64,000 nt of DNA from Betaproteobacteria bacterium (GCA_947458265.1 CANGYF010000002.1:186001-250000), one strand, 5' to 3'. Positions 42,152 through 51,091 are shown, counted from the stretch's first letter. Numbers and translations: made by a program. The notes: a model not told the origin generated them from the sequence alone.

Positions 42152-42165
42152 CACGGTCGAGAAAA

Positions 42166-43620
42166 TCATGATCGTTGGCCAGCGGCCGGGCTGACCTCGG
42201 CCTCGGCCTGGGCCCGCGCCTGCGGCGCCACTGGCTCGACACCGCTGAACCGCGTCTTCGGATCGCGGTCGCCGTGGCAGAAGCGGAACTTGCTGCCGCT
42301 GCCGCAGGGGCAAGGCTGGTAGGCGTCGCGCCGGGCGTCCAGCGCGGCGATGCTGTTCATTACCTCGGCGGGCGGGTGGCCCTTCTTGTACAACTGGGCC
42401 ATCACGTTGAAGGTCGGGCCGGTGTGCATGAAGAACTTCTCGAGCCCGGCACAGAGATAGTTCTGGCCTGGCTCGCCGTCCTTGCTGAGCGCGAAGCGAT
42501 CTTTGGGGCAGCCGCCATTGCACCAGTTGCGCACCTTGCAGGTCTGGCACTGCTGCGTCAGCGAGTCGCGCTTGCCCTGGCCGAACTGTCGTTGCTCGCT
42601 TGATGCCACCAGCGTGAGCATGTGCGTCTTGTGGATGTTGCCCAGCAGGTGCTTCGGTTCGACGAAGTGATCGCACGAGTAGAGGTCGCCGTTGTGCTCC
42701 AGCGCCGGGCCGTAGCCGCAGGTGGGCGCATGGATGCACAGGAGGTGGCGGCCGAAGAAGGCCTCGAGCGTGACGTCGAACAGCTGCACATAGACCTGGC
42801 CCACGTCGCGTCGCACCCACTCTTCGAACACGTCGATCAGAAAGGTGCCGTACTGTTCCGAGCCGACCGTGCGTTCGGTGACCAGGTTGCCGGTCTGGGT
42901 GTAGAGCACGCGCTTCTCGCCGGGCACCTCGCTCCAGCCCTTGTTGGCGATGGCGATGGTCTGCTCGGTGGCGCGCTCGATGATGGGGATGAACTGGACC
43001 CACTTCGCGCCCAGCTCGTCGCGGAAGAAGCGGTAGACCGCCCGCCCGTGGTGCTGGTTGGCGGCATTGACGGTGCACAGGATGTTGAAGTCGACGTCGT
43101 GCCTGCGCAGCGCCCGCCAGCCCTTCATCACCAGGTCGAAGGTACCCTTGCCGCGGCGGTCGAGCCGATAGGTGTCGTGCAACTCGCGCGGGCCGTCCAC
43201 GCTCAAGCCGACCAGGAAGTCGTGCTGCTTGAAGAACGTGCACCAGGCGTCGTCCAGCAGCAGCCCGTTGGTCTGGAAGGTGTGCTTTACCGTCTGACCG
43301 GGCCGGCGATACTTCTCGACCAGTTCGACCGCATGCTCGAAGAACTCCAGCTTCATCAGCGTCGGCTCGCCGCCCTGCCAGGCCACGGTGACCTCAGGCA
43401 CACGGTGGGACTCGAGCAACTGGCGGATGTAGGCCTCGAGCGTAGCCGTCGACATCCGGCTCCGGTCGTTCGGGTACAGCGCTTCCTTGGACAGGAAAAA
43501 GCAGTAGGTGCAATCGATGTTGCAGGTCGAACCGCTGGGCTTGGCCAGCAGATGGAACCCAGGCGGGCCCGAGTCGGGCATCGGCGGGTGTTCTGCGGGC
43601 GATTCAGCGAACTGGGTCAT
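42166..43620 (-). CDS. Anaerobic sulfatase-maturating enzyme (radical SAM/SPASM) with C-terminal SEC-C motif
   Basis: The 484-residue enzyme oxidises the active-site Cys or Ser of sulfatases to formylglycine. The radical-SAM cluster motif is CNIDCTYC (Cys33, Cys37, Cys40), followed by VTVAWQGGEPTLM. The SPASM domain has CGYGPALEHNGDLYSCDHF and CQTCKVRNWCNGGCPKD, which bind two auxiliary 4Fe-4S clusters. A short C-terminal extension, PCPCGSGSKFRFCHGD, is a SEC-C-type zinc motif not usually attached to this family. The gene sits directly upstream of the sulfatase, its evident client. The start has no strong ribosome site. Confidence 0.92.
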   Translation of the reverse strand: MTQFAESPAEHPPMPDSGPPGFHLLAKPSGSTCNIDCTYCFFLSKEALYPNDRSRMSTATLEAYIRQLLESHRVPEVTVAWQGGEPTLMKLEFFEHAVELVEKYRRPGQTVKHTFQTNGLLLDDAWCTFFKQHDFLVGLSVDGPRELHDTYRLDRRGKGTFDLVMKGWRALRRHDVDFNILCTVNAANQHHGRAVYRFFRDELGAKWVQFIPIIERATEQTIAIANKGWSEVPGEKRVLYTQTGNLVTERTVGSEQYGTFLIDVFEEWVRRDVGQVYVQLFDVTLEAFFGRHLLCIHAPTCGYGPALEHNGDLYSCDHFVEPKHLLGNIHKTHMLTLVASSEQRQFGQGKRDSLTQQCQTCKVRNWCNGGCPKDRFALSKDGEPGQNYLCAGLEKFFMHTGPTFNVMAQLYKKGHPPAEVMNSIAALDARRDAYQPCPCGSGSKFRFCHGDRDPKTRFSGVEPVAPQARAQAEAEVSPAAGQRS

Positions 43621-43688
43621 CGTCTGGGTTCAATGAAACAGGTCTGTTTTCTGCAGTTCTGACCATTACGACTCGCGCCGCAGGCCGG

Positions 43689-43720
43689 CGGTGGAATCCA
43701 CCGGTCCTCGCGCGAGTATA
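43689..43720 (-). promoter_or_regulatory. Possible promoter with downstream operator dyad for the maturase/sulfatase unit
   Basis: On the minus strand TATACT (43715-43720) matches the -10 hexamer in five of six positions and is followed, at the expected start point, by CGGTGG-N3-CCACCG (43689-43703). The -35 region is poor. A dyad just after the start point would suit repression of the sulfatase unit. About 70 bp of leader would precede the maturase ATG. Confidence 0.35.
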
Positions 43721-43755
43721 GGCCGAGGCAGCGGAAACGACGATTGCACCTTAGG

Positions 43756-45429
43756 TCATCGCCCGGGCCCGGGTCCCGGGCTCTGCCAGGCTTCGAGCGC
43801 CTTGAACAGATTGTGAAAGACGCGCTGCGGGCCGAGTGCCGCGCCCAGCGGCGTGCGATCGAGCAACTGGCGCAGGTCAGGCGCCACGCCGGCCAGCCAA
43901 AGACGCATGCCGCGTGCCCGCAGGCTCTGCTCGGCGTCGGTCAGCATCAGCAGCGCGGTGTACTCGATATCGGGAATCGCGCTGCAGTCGAGCACGATCA
44001 CCTGCGGCGGCGGCTGGGTCTGCGCGATCAGTGCCTGCATCCGGGCGGCCACATTGGCGGCGTTGGCAAAGTTCAGCCGCCCTTCGGTACGCAGCAGCAG
44101 CAGGCCGGGGAAGGTCTCGTCCTGCGGATTGTCGCCTGCACGACGAAATACACCTTGTGCGCGGCTGTAGGCGCCTCGGTAAACCGGCGGATGGTTCGCG
44201 TGGTAGAGCAGCGTGAGCATCGAGATCGCCACTGCGATCAGGATGCCTTGCAGCGTACCGATCAGCACCACGCCGGCGAGAGTGGCCAGCGCCCAGAGGA
44301 ACTCGTCTCGCCGCACCCGGGCGATGGCGCGAAACGCCGCCGGCTTGACCATGCCCAGGCCCAGCACCAGGATCAGTGCACCCAATGCCGGGTCGGGCAG
44401 CAGGCCGATCACGTTCGACAGCAGCAACAGGGTCAGCAGCACCACCAGGGCGTTGACCCACTGCGCCATCTGGCTGCGCGCACCGGCCTTGTCGGCGATG
44501 GCCGTCTGCGACGTACCACCGCCCGCCGGCATGCCGCCGACCGCCGCCGCCGCCAGATTGGCCGCGCCCACCGCCAGCAGTTCGCGATTGGCATCGATCG
44601 GCGTGTCGTCACGCTGCTGGAAGGTGCGTGCGGCGGCCACCGATTCGGTGAACGACATCAGCGCGATGCCCAGCGCCGCCGGCCACAACGAAGCCACGAA
44701 GCGCAGTTCGGGCCAGGCCAGCGCCGGCAGGCCGGAGGGTACTGCGCCGACCGACTTGACACCCAACCCCTGCAGATCGAACAGGGCGGCGACCGCGATG
44801 CTCACCGCCACCCAGGTGAGCGGCGCCGACAGACGCGGCAGCAGCCTTGGCAATCCCATCAGCACGACGATGCCGGCAGCGGCGACCAGCAGCGTTTGAA
44901 CGTGAACCTGCGGCAACAGCGATGGCAGTTCCAGCAGGATGCCGACGCTGCCGTGGCTGGCGAAATGCAGGCCCAGCACCGATTTGAGCGCACCGATCAC
45001 GATCACTACGCCGACTCCGGCCTCGAACCCGACCAGCACGGGCTTCGAAATGAAGTTCGCCAGGAAGCCCAACCGCAGCAGTCGGGCGGCCACCAGCACG
45101 GCGCCAACCAGCAGGGCCAGCGTGGTGGCCACCGCACGCGCATCGGCATCCGGATTCTGCGCCGTGGTGACGGCGATCTGCGTGGCCACCAGCATCGCGA
45201 TGGCCGAGGTGCTGGTGACGCTGAGCGGGCGTGAGCCGCCCAGCAGCGGGTAGACCAGCATCGCCGCCAGCGCGGTGTAGAGGCCGATCTCGACCGGCAG
45301 GCCGGCAATGGCTGCGATGGCCATCGCCTTGGGGATCACCACCGCAGCGGCGGTGAGCCCGGCCACCGTGTCGGCGCGCAGCCACTCGCGTCTGTAGGCT
45401 GGCAACCAGCCGGCGACAGGCAGTTTCAT
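43756..45429 (-). CDS. SulP-family anion transporter with STAS domain
   Basis: The 557-residue inner-membrane transporter has about 10-12 hydrophobic spans. GLTAAAVVIPKAMAIAAIAG at the start, GGSRPLSVTSTSAIAMLV and GGMPAGGGTSQTAI are the SulP signature regions. A C-terminal cytoplasmic STAS domain runs over the last about 120 residues (VIVLDCSAIPDIEYTALLML). SulP proteins carry sulfate, bicarbonate or other anions. Lying next to a sulfatase and its maturase suggests handling of sulfate, though direction is unknown. The start at 45429 is the first Met before the membrane region. Confidence 0.9.
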   Translation of the reverse strand: MKLPVAGWLPAYRREWLRADTVAGLTAAAVVIPKAMAIAAIAGLPVEIGLYTALAAMLVYPLLGGSRPLSVTSTSAIAMLVATQIAVTTAQNPDADARAVATTLALLVGAVLVAARLLRLGFLANFISKPVLVGFEAGVGVVIVIGALKSVLGLHFASHGSVGILLELPSLLPQVHVQTLLVAAAGIVVLMGLPRLLPRLSAPLTWVAVSIAVAALFDLQGLGVKSVGAVPSGLPALAWPELRFVASLWPAALGIALMSFTESVAAARTFQQRDDTPIDANRELLAVGAANLAAAAVGGMPAGGGTSQTAIADKAGARSQMAQWVNALVVLLTLLLLSNVIGLLPDPALGALILVLGLGMVKPAAFRAIARVRRDEFLWALATLAGVVLIGTLQGILIAVAISMLTLLYHANHPPVYRGAYSRAQGVFRRAGDNPQDETFPGLLLLRTEGRLNFANAANVAARMQALIAQTQPPPQVIVLDCSAIPDIEYTALLMLTDAEQSLRARGMRLWLAGVAPDLRQLLDRTPLGAALGPQRVFHNLFKALEAWQSPGPGPGR

Positions 45430-45453
45430 CGGGTCACCAGGGTCGGCGCAGGC

Positions 45454-45825
45454 CTAGCGCATCACGCGCGTGACCAGTCCCCGCAGCAACAGGTAGGGCA
45501 CGATGGCCAGCAGGAAGGCCACGATGATCACTTCACCGGGGTACACCGTGCCCAGCACCCTGATCTGGAAAACGATGTCCAGCACCATCGCCAGAACGAA
45601 CACCTTGCCTACGCTCTTCCAGCCGTCCCTGAGCATTTCGCGACGGTGCCCACTGTTGGTGAACAACCCCCAGAAGTAAGGCGGCTTTCCCAGCTTCGCA
45701 TCATTCAGCCCGGCGATGATGGCGAAGATCGAGGCCATCACCGGTTGCAGGATCAGGCGGAACTTCATCGGCCCGGTGACACGGTCCGACATGTGTTCAA
45801 CGATGCGCATCCAGATCTCATCCAT
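45454..45825 (-). CDS. Small integral membrane protein, uncharacterised
   Basis: The 123-residue protein has membrane spans near 30-50, 76-95 and 98-118 (LILQPVMASIFAIIAGLNDA, VFVLAMVLDIVFQIRVLG, VIIVAFLLAIVPYLLLRGL). A charged N-terminus and a conserved-looking FTNSGHRREMLRDGWKSVGK loop are visible. The family is not recognised. The start at 45825 follows AAGGAGAGAG; a longer in-frame start is less likely. It lies 24 bp upstream of the SulP gene and 23 bp downstream of another membrane protein gene, probably in one operon. Confidence 0.7.
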   Translation of the reverse strand: MDEIWMRIVEHMSDRVTGPMKFRLILQPVMASIFAIIAGLNDAKLGKPPYFWGLFTNSGHRREMLRDGWKSVGKVFVLAMVLDIVFQIRVLGTVYPGEVIIVAFLLAIVPYLLLRGLVTRVMR

Positions 45826-45848
45826 CGGCTCTCTCTCCTTCCTTCTGT

Positions 45849-46598
45849 TCAACCCAGCGGCAACAGGATCAGCGCGTACAGCAGGCCGCCGGCCAGGAAG
45901 GGGACGAAGTGGCCCTCTTTCTCGGACGGCAACTCCATCAGGCTGCTGTTGACGATCACCGCACCCGACAGGAACGCGACCAGCAGTGCCACCACTGCCA
46001 GTGGCAGGGCCAGCAGCTGCCCCACCGCCCAGCCCAGCGGCAACATGGCTGCCAGCCAGTAGCGGCCACGGCGGGCATAGGCTTCGCCGTGCTCTTCGCT
46101 CAATGCGTGGTCCACGGCCAGGAAGTGGACAGCCATCGCCGTGGTGAACAGCAGCAGCGGCACCCGACCTTCTTCCAGGTCGTGCACCAGCAGGTAGCCC
46201 ACCAGCACCGCGTAGACCGCGAAACCGCCCACGTGCAGGTTGAACGCCGCCTGCTCGCGCTGCTCTGCATCGGAGTCGCGGACCTGCTTGCGCAGGTGGT
46301 CCAGCCCGTAGAAGGTCATGAAGCCGATCAGCGCGACCGCGTAGATCACCATGCCTTCGAAGCGCGTCTGCACCGATGCCGACTCGACAAAGATCAGGCG
46401 CACGCCCTGCAGTTCGGGCATGACATGCACGAAGACATAGGCCGCGGCCATGCCGGCGCAGAACGATACCCGCTTGCGCTGATCCCGCGTGACGGCGCTC
46501 AGCGGATGCAGGCGCCCCCCTGCCAGGACGACGGCCGCCAGCGCCAGCGCTGCGAGCCCGGTCGCCACCAGTTCAGTGGGTTCCCAGCCCGCTATCAC
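45849..46598 (-). CDS. Integral membrane protein, about eight spans, uncharacterised
   Basis: The 249-residue protein has hydrophobic segments throughout (LVATGLAALALAAVVLAGG, FCAGMAAAYVFVHVMPELQG, YAVALIGFMTFYGLDHLR, FAVYAVLVGYLLVHDLEE, FTTAMAVHFLAVDHALSEEH, LLALPLAVVALLVAFLSGA). His and Glu residues inside membrane segments (FVHVMPE, FLAVDHALSEEHGEA) recall ZIP-type metal transporters, but the match is not certain. It starts with GTG overlapping the TGA of the DUF202 gene (GTGA), so the two are translationally coupled. Confidence 0.68.
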   Translation of the reverse strand: MIAGWEPTELVATGLAALALAAVVLAGGRLHPLSAVTRDQRKRVSFCAGMAAAYVFVHVMPELQGVRLIFVESASVQTRFEGMVIYAVALIGFMTFYGLDHLRKQVRDSDAEQREQAAFNLHVGGFAVYAVLVGYLLVHDLEEGRVPLLLFTTAMAVHFLAVDHALSEEHGEAYARRGRYWLAAMLPLGWAVGQLLALPLAVVALLVAFLSGAVIVNSSLMELPSEKEGHFVPFLAGGLLYALILLPLG

Positions 46599-47128
46599 AG
46601 GGCCCTGGCGATGATGGCAATGAACAGGAACAGACCGATCGCCGACATCAACAGGGCCATCACGAATGACGGGCGCCAGATCGCGAAACCGTTCTGCTTG
46701 CGCAGGTCCTGCAGGCGGAACCAGTACTCGACGGTGCCCAGCACCATCGCTACCGTACCCATGCCGGTCAGGAACATGCCCATGGCGCGCGGGCTGCTGG
46801 CGTGGGTCAGCTGAGTACCCGCCTCCTCGAAGCCCTGCAGCAGCTTGTAGATGGTGAAGCCGAAGCTGATCATCGACAGCGCGGTACGTACCCAGGCCAT
46901 CAACGACCGGTCCGCCGCCATCAGGGTGCGGTCGGCTGCCATCCGGGTGCGCTCGAGGGCAAGCTCGTCGGATGTCTTGGGGGCTCTGCCGGCCTGCTCA
47001 GGGGCAGCAGGATGGTGGAGCCGCTTTCCAAGCCCGCCCAAGCGGTGCTGCGCGTGCGCGTCCGTACCGCCTTGGCCGTGATCCTGCGGTGGTGTGTCTG
47101 GGGTCGGGGTCGGGGTCGGGGTCGTCAT
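46595..47128 (-). CDS. DUF202 (YidH-type) membrane protein
   Basis: The 177-residue protein has a disordered Thr-Pro/His/Gly-rich N-terminus of about 55 residues. The first codons come from a GGGGTC hexamer repeat that encodes TPTPTPT. Then comes the DUF202 core LALERTRMAADRTLMAADRS, LMAWVRTALSMISFGFTIYK and two further membrane spans. DUF202 proteins are small inner-membrane proteins of unclear function, often near transport genes. It is the first gene of the four-gene membrane set ending with SulP. Confidence 0.85.
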   Translation of the reverse strand: MTTPTPTPTPDTPPQDHGQGGTDAHAQHRLGGLGKRLHHPAAPEQAGRAPKTSDELALERTRMAADRTLMAADRSLMAWVRTALSMISFGFTIYKLLQGFEEAGTQLTHASSPRAMGMFLTGMGTVAMVLGTVEYWFRLQDLRKQNGFAIWRPSFVMALLMSAIGLFLFIAIIARAL

Positions 47129-47210
47129 TCAATGTCCTTCATGGCCCGCGCGTCCATGACTGACCGACGCGCCGGGATCTTCGGCCTCTCCGCGAGAAGA
47201 TATCCTCGCG

Positions 47211-48488
47211 CTACGCCGTCTTCACGATCGGCGGCACGTAGTACTCACCGGACAGAATTTCCGCCTTCGGCACATACGTGCGCAGGTTGAGCGTGAACGG
47301 CCTGCCTTTTGGGCATGGCAACCAGTTCGACTCCGGGACGCCGTCCGGCAGCTCGGATGCCAGATGCAGTTTCAGGGAACCATCCGGCTCGAACTGGAAC
47401 TGCGACCGGTTGTTGAAGTTGAACCGGTCGAGCCGGTTCGGAACCACCCGGTAATCCGGCAGGGACATCAACGTCAACGACCAGTAGGCATTGACGTGCT
47501 TCGCCGGCAGGTCCTCCGGCTTGAAGTCGAGGACATACACGCTGTCGCCGTCCAGGGGCGTGCCGGCGGCGTCGGCTTCGCCAATGAAATAGACGACCTC
47601 CTGGTTGTTGTTCCACCAGATGCCGGCGAAGTTGGCGGCGGCGCGGAACCAGAAATCCTCGCCGAAACCCGTCTCCTTGCCGGTCGTGGCGATCCAGCCG
47701 CCGCGCTTGTCGCCGTAACTGCGCACGAACTGCACGAGGCCCGGAATCGCCTTCTGCCGGATGATCGCGTCGATGGCGGCGCGATTGTCTTCCGCCTTCG
47801 CAATGAAGGCTGCAATGTCGCGGGCCTGCTTCTGCATGCCCGGCGCCAGTTTCATGTTGTCCGGCGCGCTGTCGAGTACCTGATCCAGCATGGGTTGCGA
47901 GAACGCATCGACCGCGATGAGTTCCTTGTTGCTGAACATCGGGATTTCCACTGCGGGAACGATCTCGGGTTCCCTCGACTTGACGATCCTGAACTGATGC
48001 TGCAACGCCAACGCGCCCTGGTCGTCGCCCTTGCGCTCCACCCGCGCCAGCATCTTGGCCTTCCGCGACGGCAGGTCGAGCCGGAATGCGCCGTCGGGAA
48101 TCGTCGGGTTGGATCCGGCCAGGCACAGCGCGAACCGGCCGTGCGGACAGTCCGGCAAATTGCGCTCGTTGACGTTGTAGAGGATGTCGGCCCACTCATC
48201 CATGATCTGCGCGGTGTAGTAGCGCCCTTCCACCTTGGGCACTTCCAGCACGACCGGCGTCGTCTCGTCCACTGCGAACCATGCCTCGAGGTACGCGACA
48301 TCGAGATTAGGGTTCACGAACTCCGCCTTGCCGAGTTCGTTGAACTTGATCACGTTGTAGTCGACCGCCTCCTCGGCGATGTCGATGCGTTCCTGGCGGA
48401 TCACCAGGTAACGAGCGAGGACGTAGATATAGGTGTCGACGACGTCCTTCTCGGAAAGGCCCAGTGCAGCAAGTGCGTTGGCAGTCAT
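47211..48488 (-). CDS. DUF1254/DUF1214-type protein, first paralogue
   Basis: The 425-residue protein carries the DUF1254-type N-terminal fold (DVVDTYIYVLARYLVIRQER, then FVNPNLDVAYLEAWFAVDE and VEGRYYTAQIMDEWADI) and a DUF1214-type C-terminal part (KHVNAYWSLTLMSLPDYRVV, FEPDGSLKLHLAS). Such proteins are often exported, but no signal peptide is seen here. Function is unknown. It lies 3 bp after its larger relative at 48492, so the two are one operon and probably form a hetero-complex or successive steps. Confidence 0.82.
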   Translation of the reverse strand: MTANALAALGLSEKDVVDTYIYVLARYLVIRQERIDIAEEAVDYNVIKFNELGKAEFVNPNLDVAYLEAWFAVDETTPVVLEVPKVEGRYYTAQIMDEWADILYNVNERNLPDCPHGRFALCLAGSNPTIPDGAFRLDLPSRKAKMLARVERKGDDQGALALQHQFRIVKSREPEIVPAVEIPMFSNKELIAVDAFSQPMLDQVLDSAPDNMKLAPGMQKQARDIAAFIAKAEDNRAAIDAIIRQKAIPGLVQFVRSYGDKRGGWIATTGKETGFGEDFWFRAAANFAGIWWNNNQEVVYFIGEADAAGTPLDGDSVYVLDFKPEDLPAKHVNAYWSLTLMSLPDYRVVPNRLDRFNFNNRSQFQFEPDGSLKLHLASELPDGVPESNWLPCPKGRPFTLNLRTYVPKAEILSGEYYVPPIVKTA

Positions 48489-48491
48489 GGT

Positions 48492-49904
48492 CTACACCCT
48501 TTCAATGTCTGGAAGTACCCAGGAGCGGTCGAAGTAGGGCTGGGTCGGCCCATAAAGTCGGAAGTACGTGAACCAGCCCTTGCCGGGGATCGTCTGGATC
48601 CAGTTCGACTCAGGCTTTCCGGCTGGCGCCTGCGGCCCGAAGTACAGGTCGACCGAGCCGTCGGCGTTCTTGACGATGTTGTCGCGCGACGAACGATCCG
48701 GTTGCACGCCCGTATCGACGAAACAGCGCGTTTCGTTGTCATAGACCGTGAACGACCAGAACTGGACCACGGGCGCATCGGGTGGCACGTGCAGTGCATA
48801 GTTTTCGCTGCCCTCGAGCCAACGTCCCTCGCTGTCCTTCGACGATTCCAGGTAGACCTGCCCGAGTCCCACCGTGCGCCCCATCATGCCGACAGAGACA
48901 CCGACCGCCTCGTAGAACCAGGACGTGCGCTCGTCGAGTTGCGTATGGTGCGCAGCCTCCTGGTTGGTCTCTTGCAGGAACAGCGAAAGATCCCACTGCT
49001 TGCCCGGCCAGACCTTCGCGCCCTGGAAGCGCTTTTCGTAGCCGATCGTGCGCGCCATCACCTCGCCGACGCGGGCCGCCTCGATGAGCGTCTGCGTCTG
49101 CCGTGCGTCCGGGTTGAAGGGCCTGCCCTTCTCGATGCCCAGCGGCTGGAGCATTCCCATGATCATCCGGTCGCGTTCGTGCACGGGTTCTTCGTTGATG
49201 ATTCTGGACAGTCCCTCCCAGTAGGCCAGTCCGGTGGGCTGTGTCCCGCTCCATTTGCGGCCATTCGGCCTGATGTGCACGGCCTGCGGCGGATTCTCGC
49301 GCTGGCTGTAGGGATAGATGCGTATGGCTGCCACCAGCGCCATGGCCTTTTCGAGATCGGGCTCGAGTACGCGATGCGCGACCCAGACGTTGACCGTGGA
49401 AGAGCGGAACACGTGATAGCCATCCGGACGTATTTCAGGGTCGTTCGGTCCGAGGATGAGGTACTTGCCACCTGCGCCCTTGTCGGGTCCGGTCTGGCCG
49501 GAATCCGTGATCGGCCGCTGCCAGAAATCGACGACGCCGCCGGCCGTCGGGCCTGCGGGAATCTCCATCACCAGCGGGCCCATGCCCTCCATGCTGGGAA
49601 ACGCCATGATGTAAGGGGTCGTGGCGTTGGCGGTGAGCAGGCCGAGCTTGTCCGTGAACGTGAGGTAATCAACGAAGTCCAGATTGCCCGCGCCGAACTT
49701 CTCGCGCTGCTCCGCCTGCCACTGCTGCATGGCCATGAGCGGCAGCGCCCAGAGATAGGCCTGGCAGCCGCGCTGGAAATCGATTTCGTCGAAGATGCTC
49801 TTGACGGTCGCATCCGTCGGATAGCCGTTCGTCAGCTCGATCCGGCCGAGCCGGGACTCGACGGGGCCGCTGGTGGGCAATTGCTGCGCTTCAGGGTTGC
49901 TCAT
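48492..49904 (-). CDS. DUF1254/DUF1214-type protein, second paralogue
   Basis: The 470-residue protein resembles its downstream neighbour but is longer. CQAYLWALPLMAMQQWQAEQ and TFTDKLGLLTANATTPYIMA form the DUF1254 part. VVQFWSFTVYDNETRCFVDT and DGSVDLYFGPQAPAGKPESN with GWFTYFRLYGPTQPYFDRSW form the DUF1214 part. The latter pattern (perhaps a carbohydrate- or lipid-binding jelly roll) is common in proteins of unknown role. No signal peptide is seen. The upstream gap to the lipoprotein gene contains a terminator-like hairpin, so this gene starts its own transcript. Confidence 0.85.
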   Translation of the reverse strand: MSNPEAQQLPTSGPVESRLGRIELTNGYPTDATVKSIFDEIDFQRGCQAYLWALPLMAMQQWQAEQREKFGAGNLDFVDYLTFTDKLGLLTANATTPYIMAFPSMEGMGPLVMEIPAGPTAGGVVDFWQRPITDSGQTGPDKGAGGKYLILGPNDPEIRPDGYHVFRSSTVNVWVAHRVLEPDLEKAMALVAAIRIYPYSQRENPPQAVHIRPNGRKWSGTQPTGLAYWEGLSRIINEEPVHERDRMIMGMLQPLGIEKGRPFNPDARQTQTLIEAARVGEVMARTIGYEKRFQGAKVWPGKQWDLSLFLQETNQEAAHHTQLDERTSWFYEAVGVSVGMMGRTVGLGQVYLESSKDSEGRWLEGSENYALHVPPDAPVVQFWSFTVYDNETRCFVDTGVQPDRSSRDNIVKNADGSVDLYFGPQAPAGKPESNWIQTIPGKGWFTYFRLYGPTQPYFDRSWVLPDIERV

Positions 49905-50011
49905 TCATGCATCCAGGCGTGTCAATGGGTCAATACTCGCTGCGCAGCTCCACCGGAAACTGTCATCCGGCGTGCCTGAGCAAGTCCGAATTCTCCAACC
50001 GCACAATGACA

Positions 50012-50042
50012 GAAAGCGGCGCAAACACTGCTCGCCGCTTTC
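50012..50042 (-). terminator. Terminator-like hairpin after the lipoprotein gene
   Basis: GAAAGCGGCG and CGCCGCTTTC form a perfect 10-bp stem with an 11-nt loop, 50 bp past the stop of the lipoprotein gene at 50092. On the minus strand it is followed by TGTCATT, a weak U-run, so termination may be partial. Confidence 0.6.
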
Positions 50043-50091
50043 CGCACTGTCCTGCAGTCCCGGCCTGCGCCAGGACCCTGCCGCCGTCGAC

Positions 50092-50673
50092 TTACTTCGC
50101 CGGCTCGACGCTGACTGCCATCGCCTCACGATAGCGAACTTCCACCTCGTCGCCCTTCTTGAGGGTACGCAGAAACTCGCGCGCTTTCGGGTCGTTGACC
50201 TTGATCCGACGGTTGAAGCCTTTCGGCCCGGTGAACTCGACGACGTTCCCGACGGTATCGACCTCGTAGATCCTGACCACGACGCTCGTTTCAGTTGCCA
50301 CCAGTGCGCCAGGCCGCTGCCCCGGTTCGGCACGGGCTGCAAGCGCGCCGGCGCCAGTCGTTCCGGTGCCGCGCTTCACCACCTCGGCAAGCAACGCCTC
50401 CTGGAAGCGGATGACGACCTTGTCACCCTTCTGTACCTGGGCCAGGTTGCGCACCTGCGGGCCTGCTTCGAACACGGCCGAGCGACCCTCCGGCCCGCGC
50501 AGCACGACGACGCGGCTGGGGACGTCGATCGCCTCGACGACCGCGGTGATCGTCTGTGTCTCGGTCAACTCCAGCGGGCCGCTCGGCGTCGCCGCGCAAC
50601 CGGCCAGCAATGCGACCGCCGCGGCGAACAGTGCACGCATCGAAAGGATGTTCCGGGAAAGTGAGAATCGCAT
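50092..50673 (-). CDS. Lipoprotein, uncharacterised, OB-like repeats
   Basis: The 193-residue protein has a lipoprotein signal with lipobox LLAGC (Cys at about 26 with this start). The body contains two similar halves that look like small beta-barrels, with ITAVVEAIDVPSRVVVLRGPEG in the first and VRIYEVDTVGNVVEFTGPKG in the second. Each is followed by a KGDKV or KKGDEVEVRYREA strand, suggesting duplicated OB-like folds. It should be anchored in the membrane facing the periplasm. Three Met codons (50688, 50673, 50640) are possible starts; none has a good ribosome site. Family and role are unknown. Confidence 0.7.
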   Translation of the reverse strand: MRFSLSRNILSMRALFAAAVALLAGCAATPSGPLELTETQTITAVVEAIDVPSRVVVLRGPEGRSAVFEAGPQVRNLAQVQKGDKVVIRFQEALLAEVVKRGTGTTGAGALAARAEPGQRPGALVATETSVVVRIYEVDTVGNVVEFTGPKGFNRRIKVNDPKAREFLRTLKKGDEVEVRYREAMAVSVEPAK

Positions 50674-50715
50674 GTGGGTCGTGGCCATAGTCGGAAAGAC
50701 AACGAGTGTCCCAAG

Positions 50716-50740
50716 AAAAACCGACTCTGTACAGTCCGGT
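50716..50740 (-). terminator. Rho-independent terminator of the tRNA-Ser transcript
   Basis: On the minus strand ACCGGACT and AGTCGGT form a short stem (one bulged G) with a 6-nt loop, followed by five T. It lies 115 bp downstream of the tRNA-Ser gene and about 45 bp before the lipoprotein starts. Confidence 0.55.
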
Positions 50741-50853
50741 CACTTGCCATGGCTCAGAGCCCTGGCTGTTCAGGGGCCCAAGACGGAAAGCCTAGCGTGC
50801 GGCGGGGCTCCAGACGCCTTGCAACCCGGCGGAGCGAGTTGGAAGGTCTTGTA

Positions 50854-50944
<91 letters not shown>

Positions 50945-51091
50945 GGGACGCGCGATTTTACACGCATCCGGAATTCGTGCCAGCACCTTCGTGCGGTGTG
51001 CTGTATCCGTCGCCTGCGCCGTGAACCAGCACGCAACCACTACCCGGGGCACGTGGCACAATCGTAGCCCGTTGGACACCAGGGAAAGCCG

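Noticed and set aside
39239-43620. RiPP biosynthesis cluster (radical SAM/SPASM enzyme plus methyltransferase with PqqD-like tail)
   Set aside because: The radical-SAM enzyme lies directly next to a Cys-type sulfatase and has the sulfatase-maturase pattern; no precursor peptide was found and a strong terminator separates the methyltransferase.
47364-49979. An 871-codon plus-strand frame opposite the DUF1254 pair
   Set aside because: No recognisable domain and a composition typical of antisense frames; the minus-strand proteins have coherent folds.
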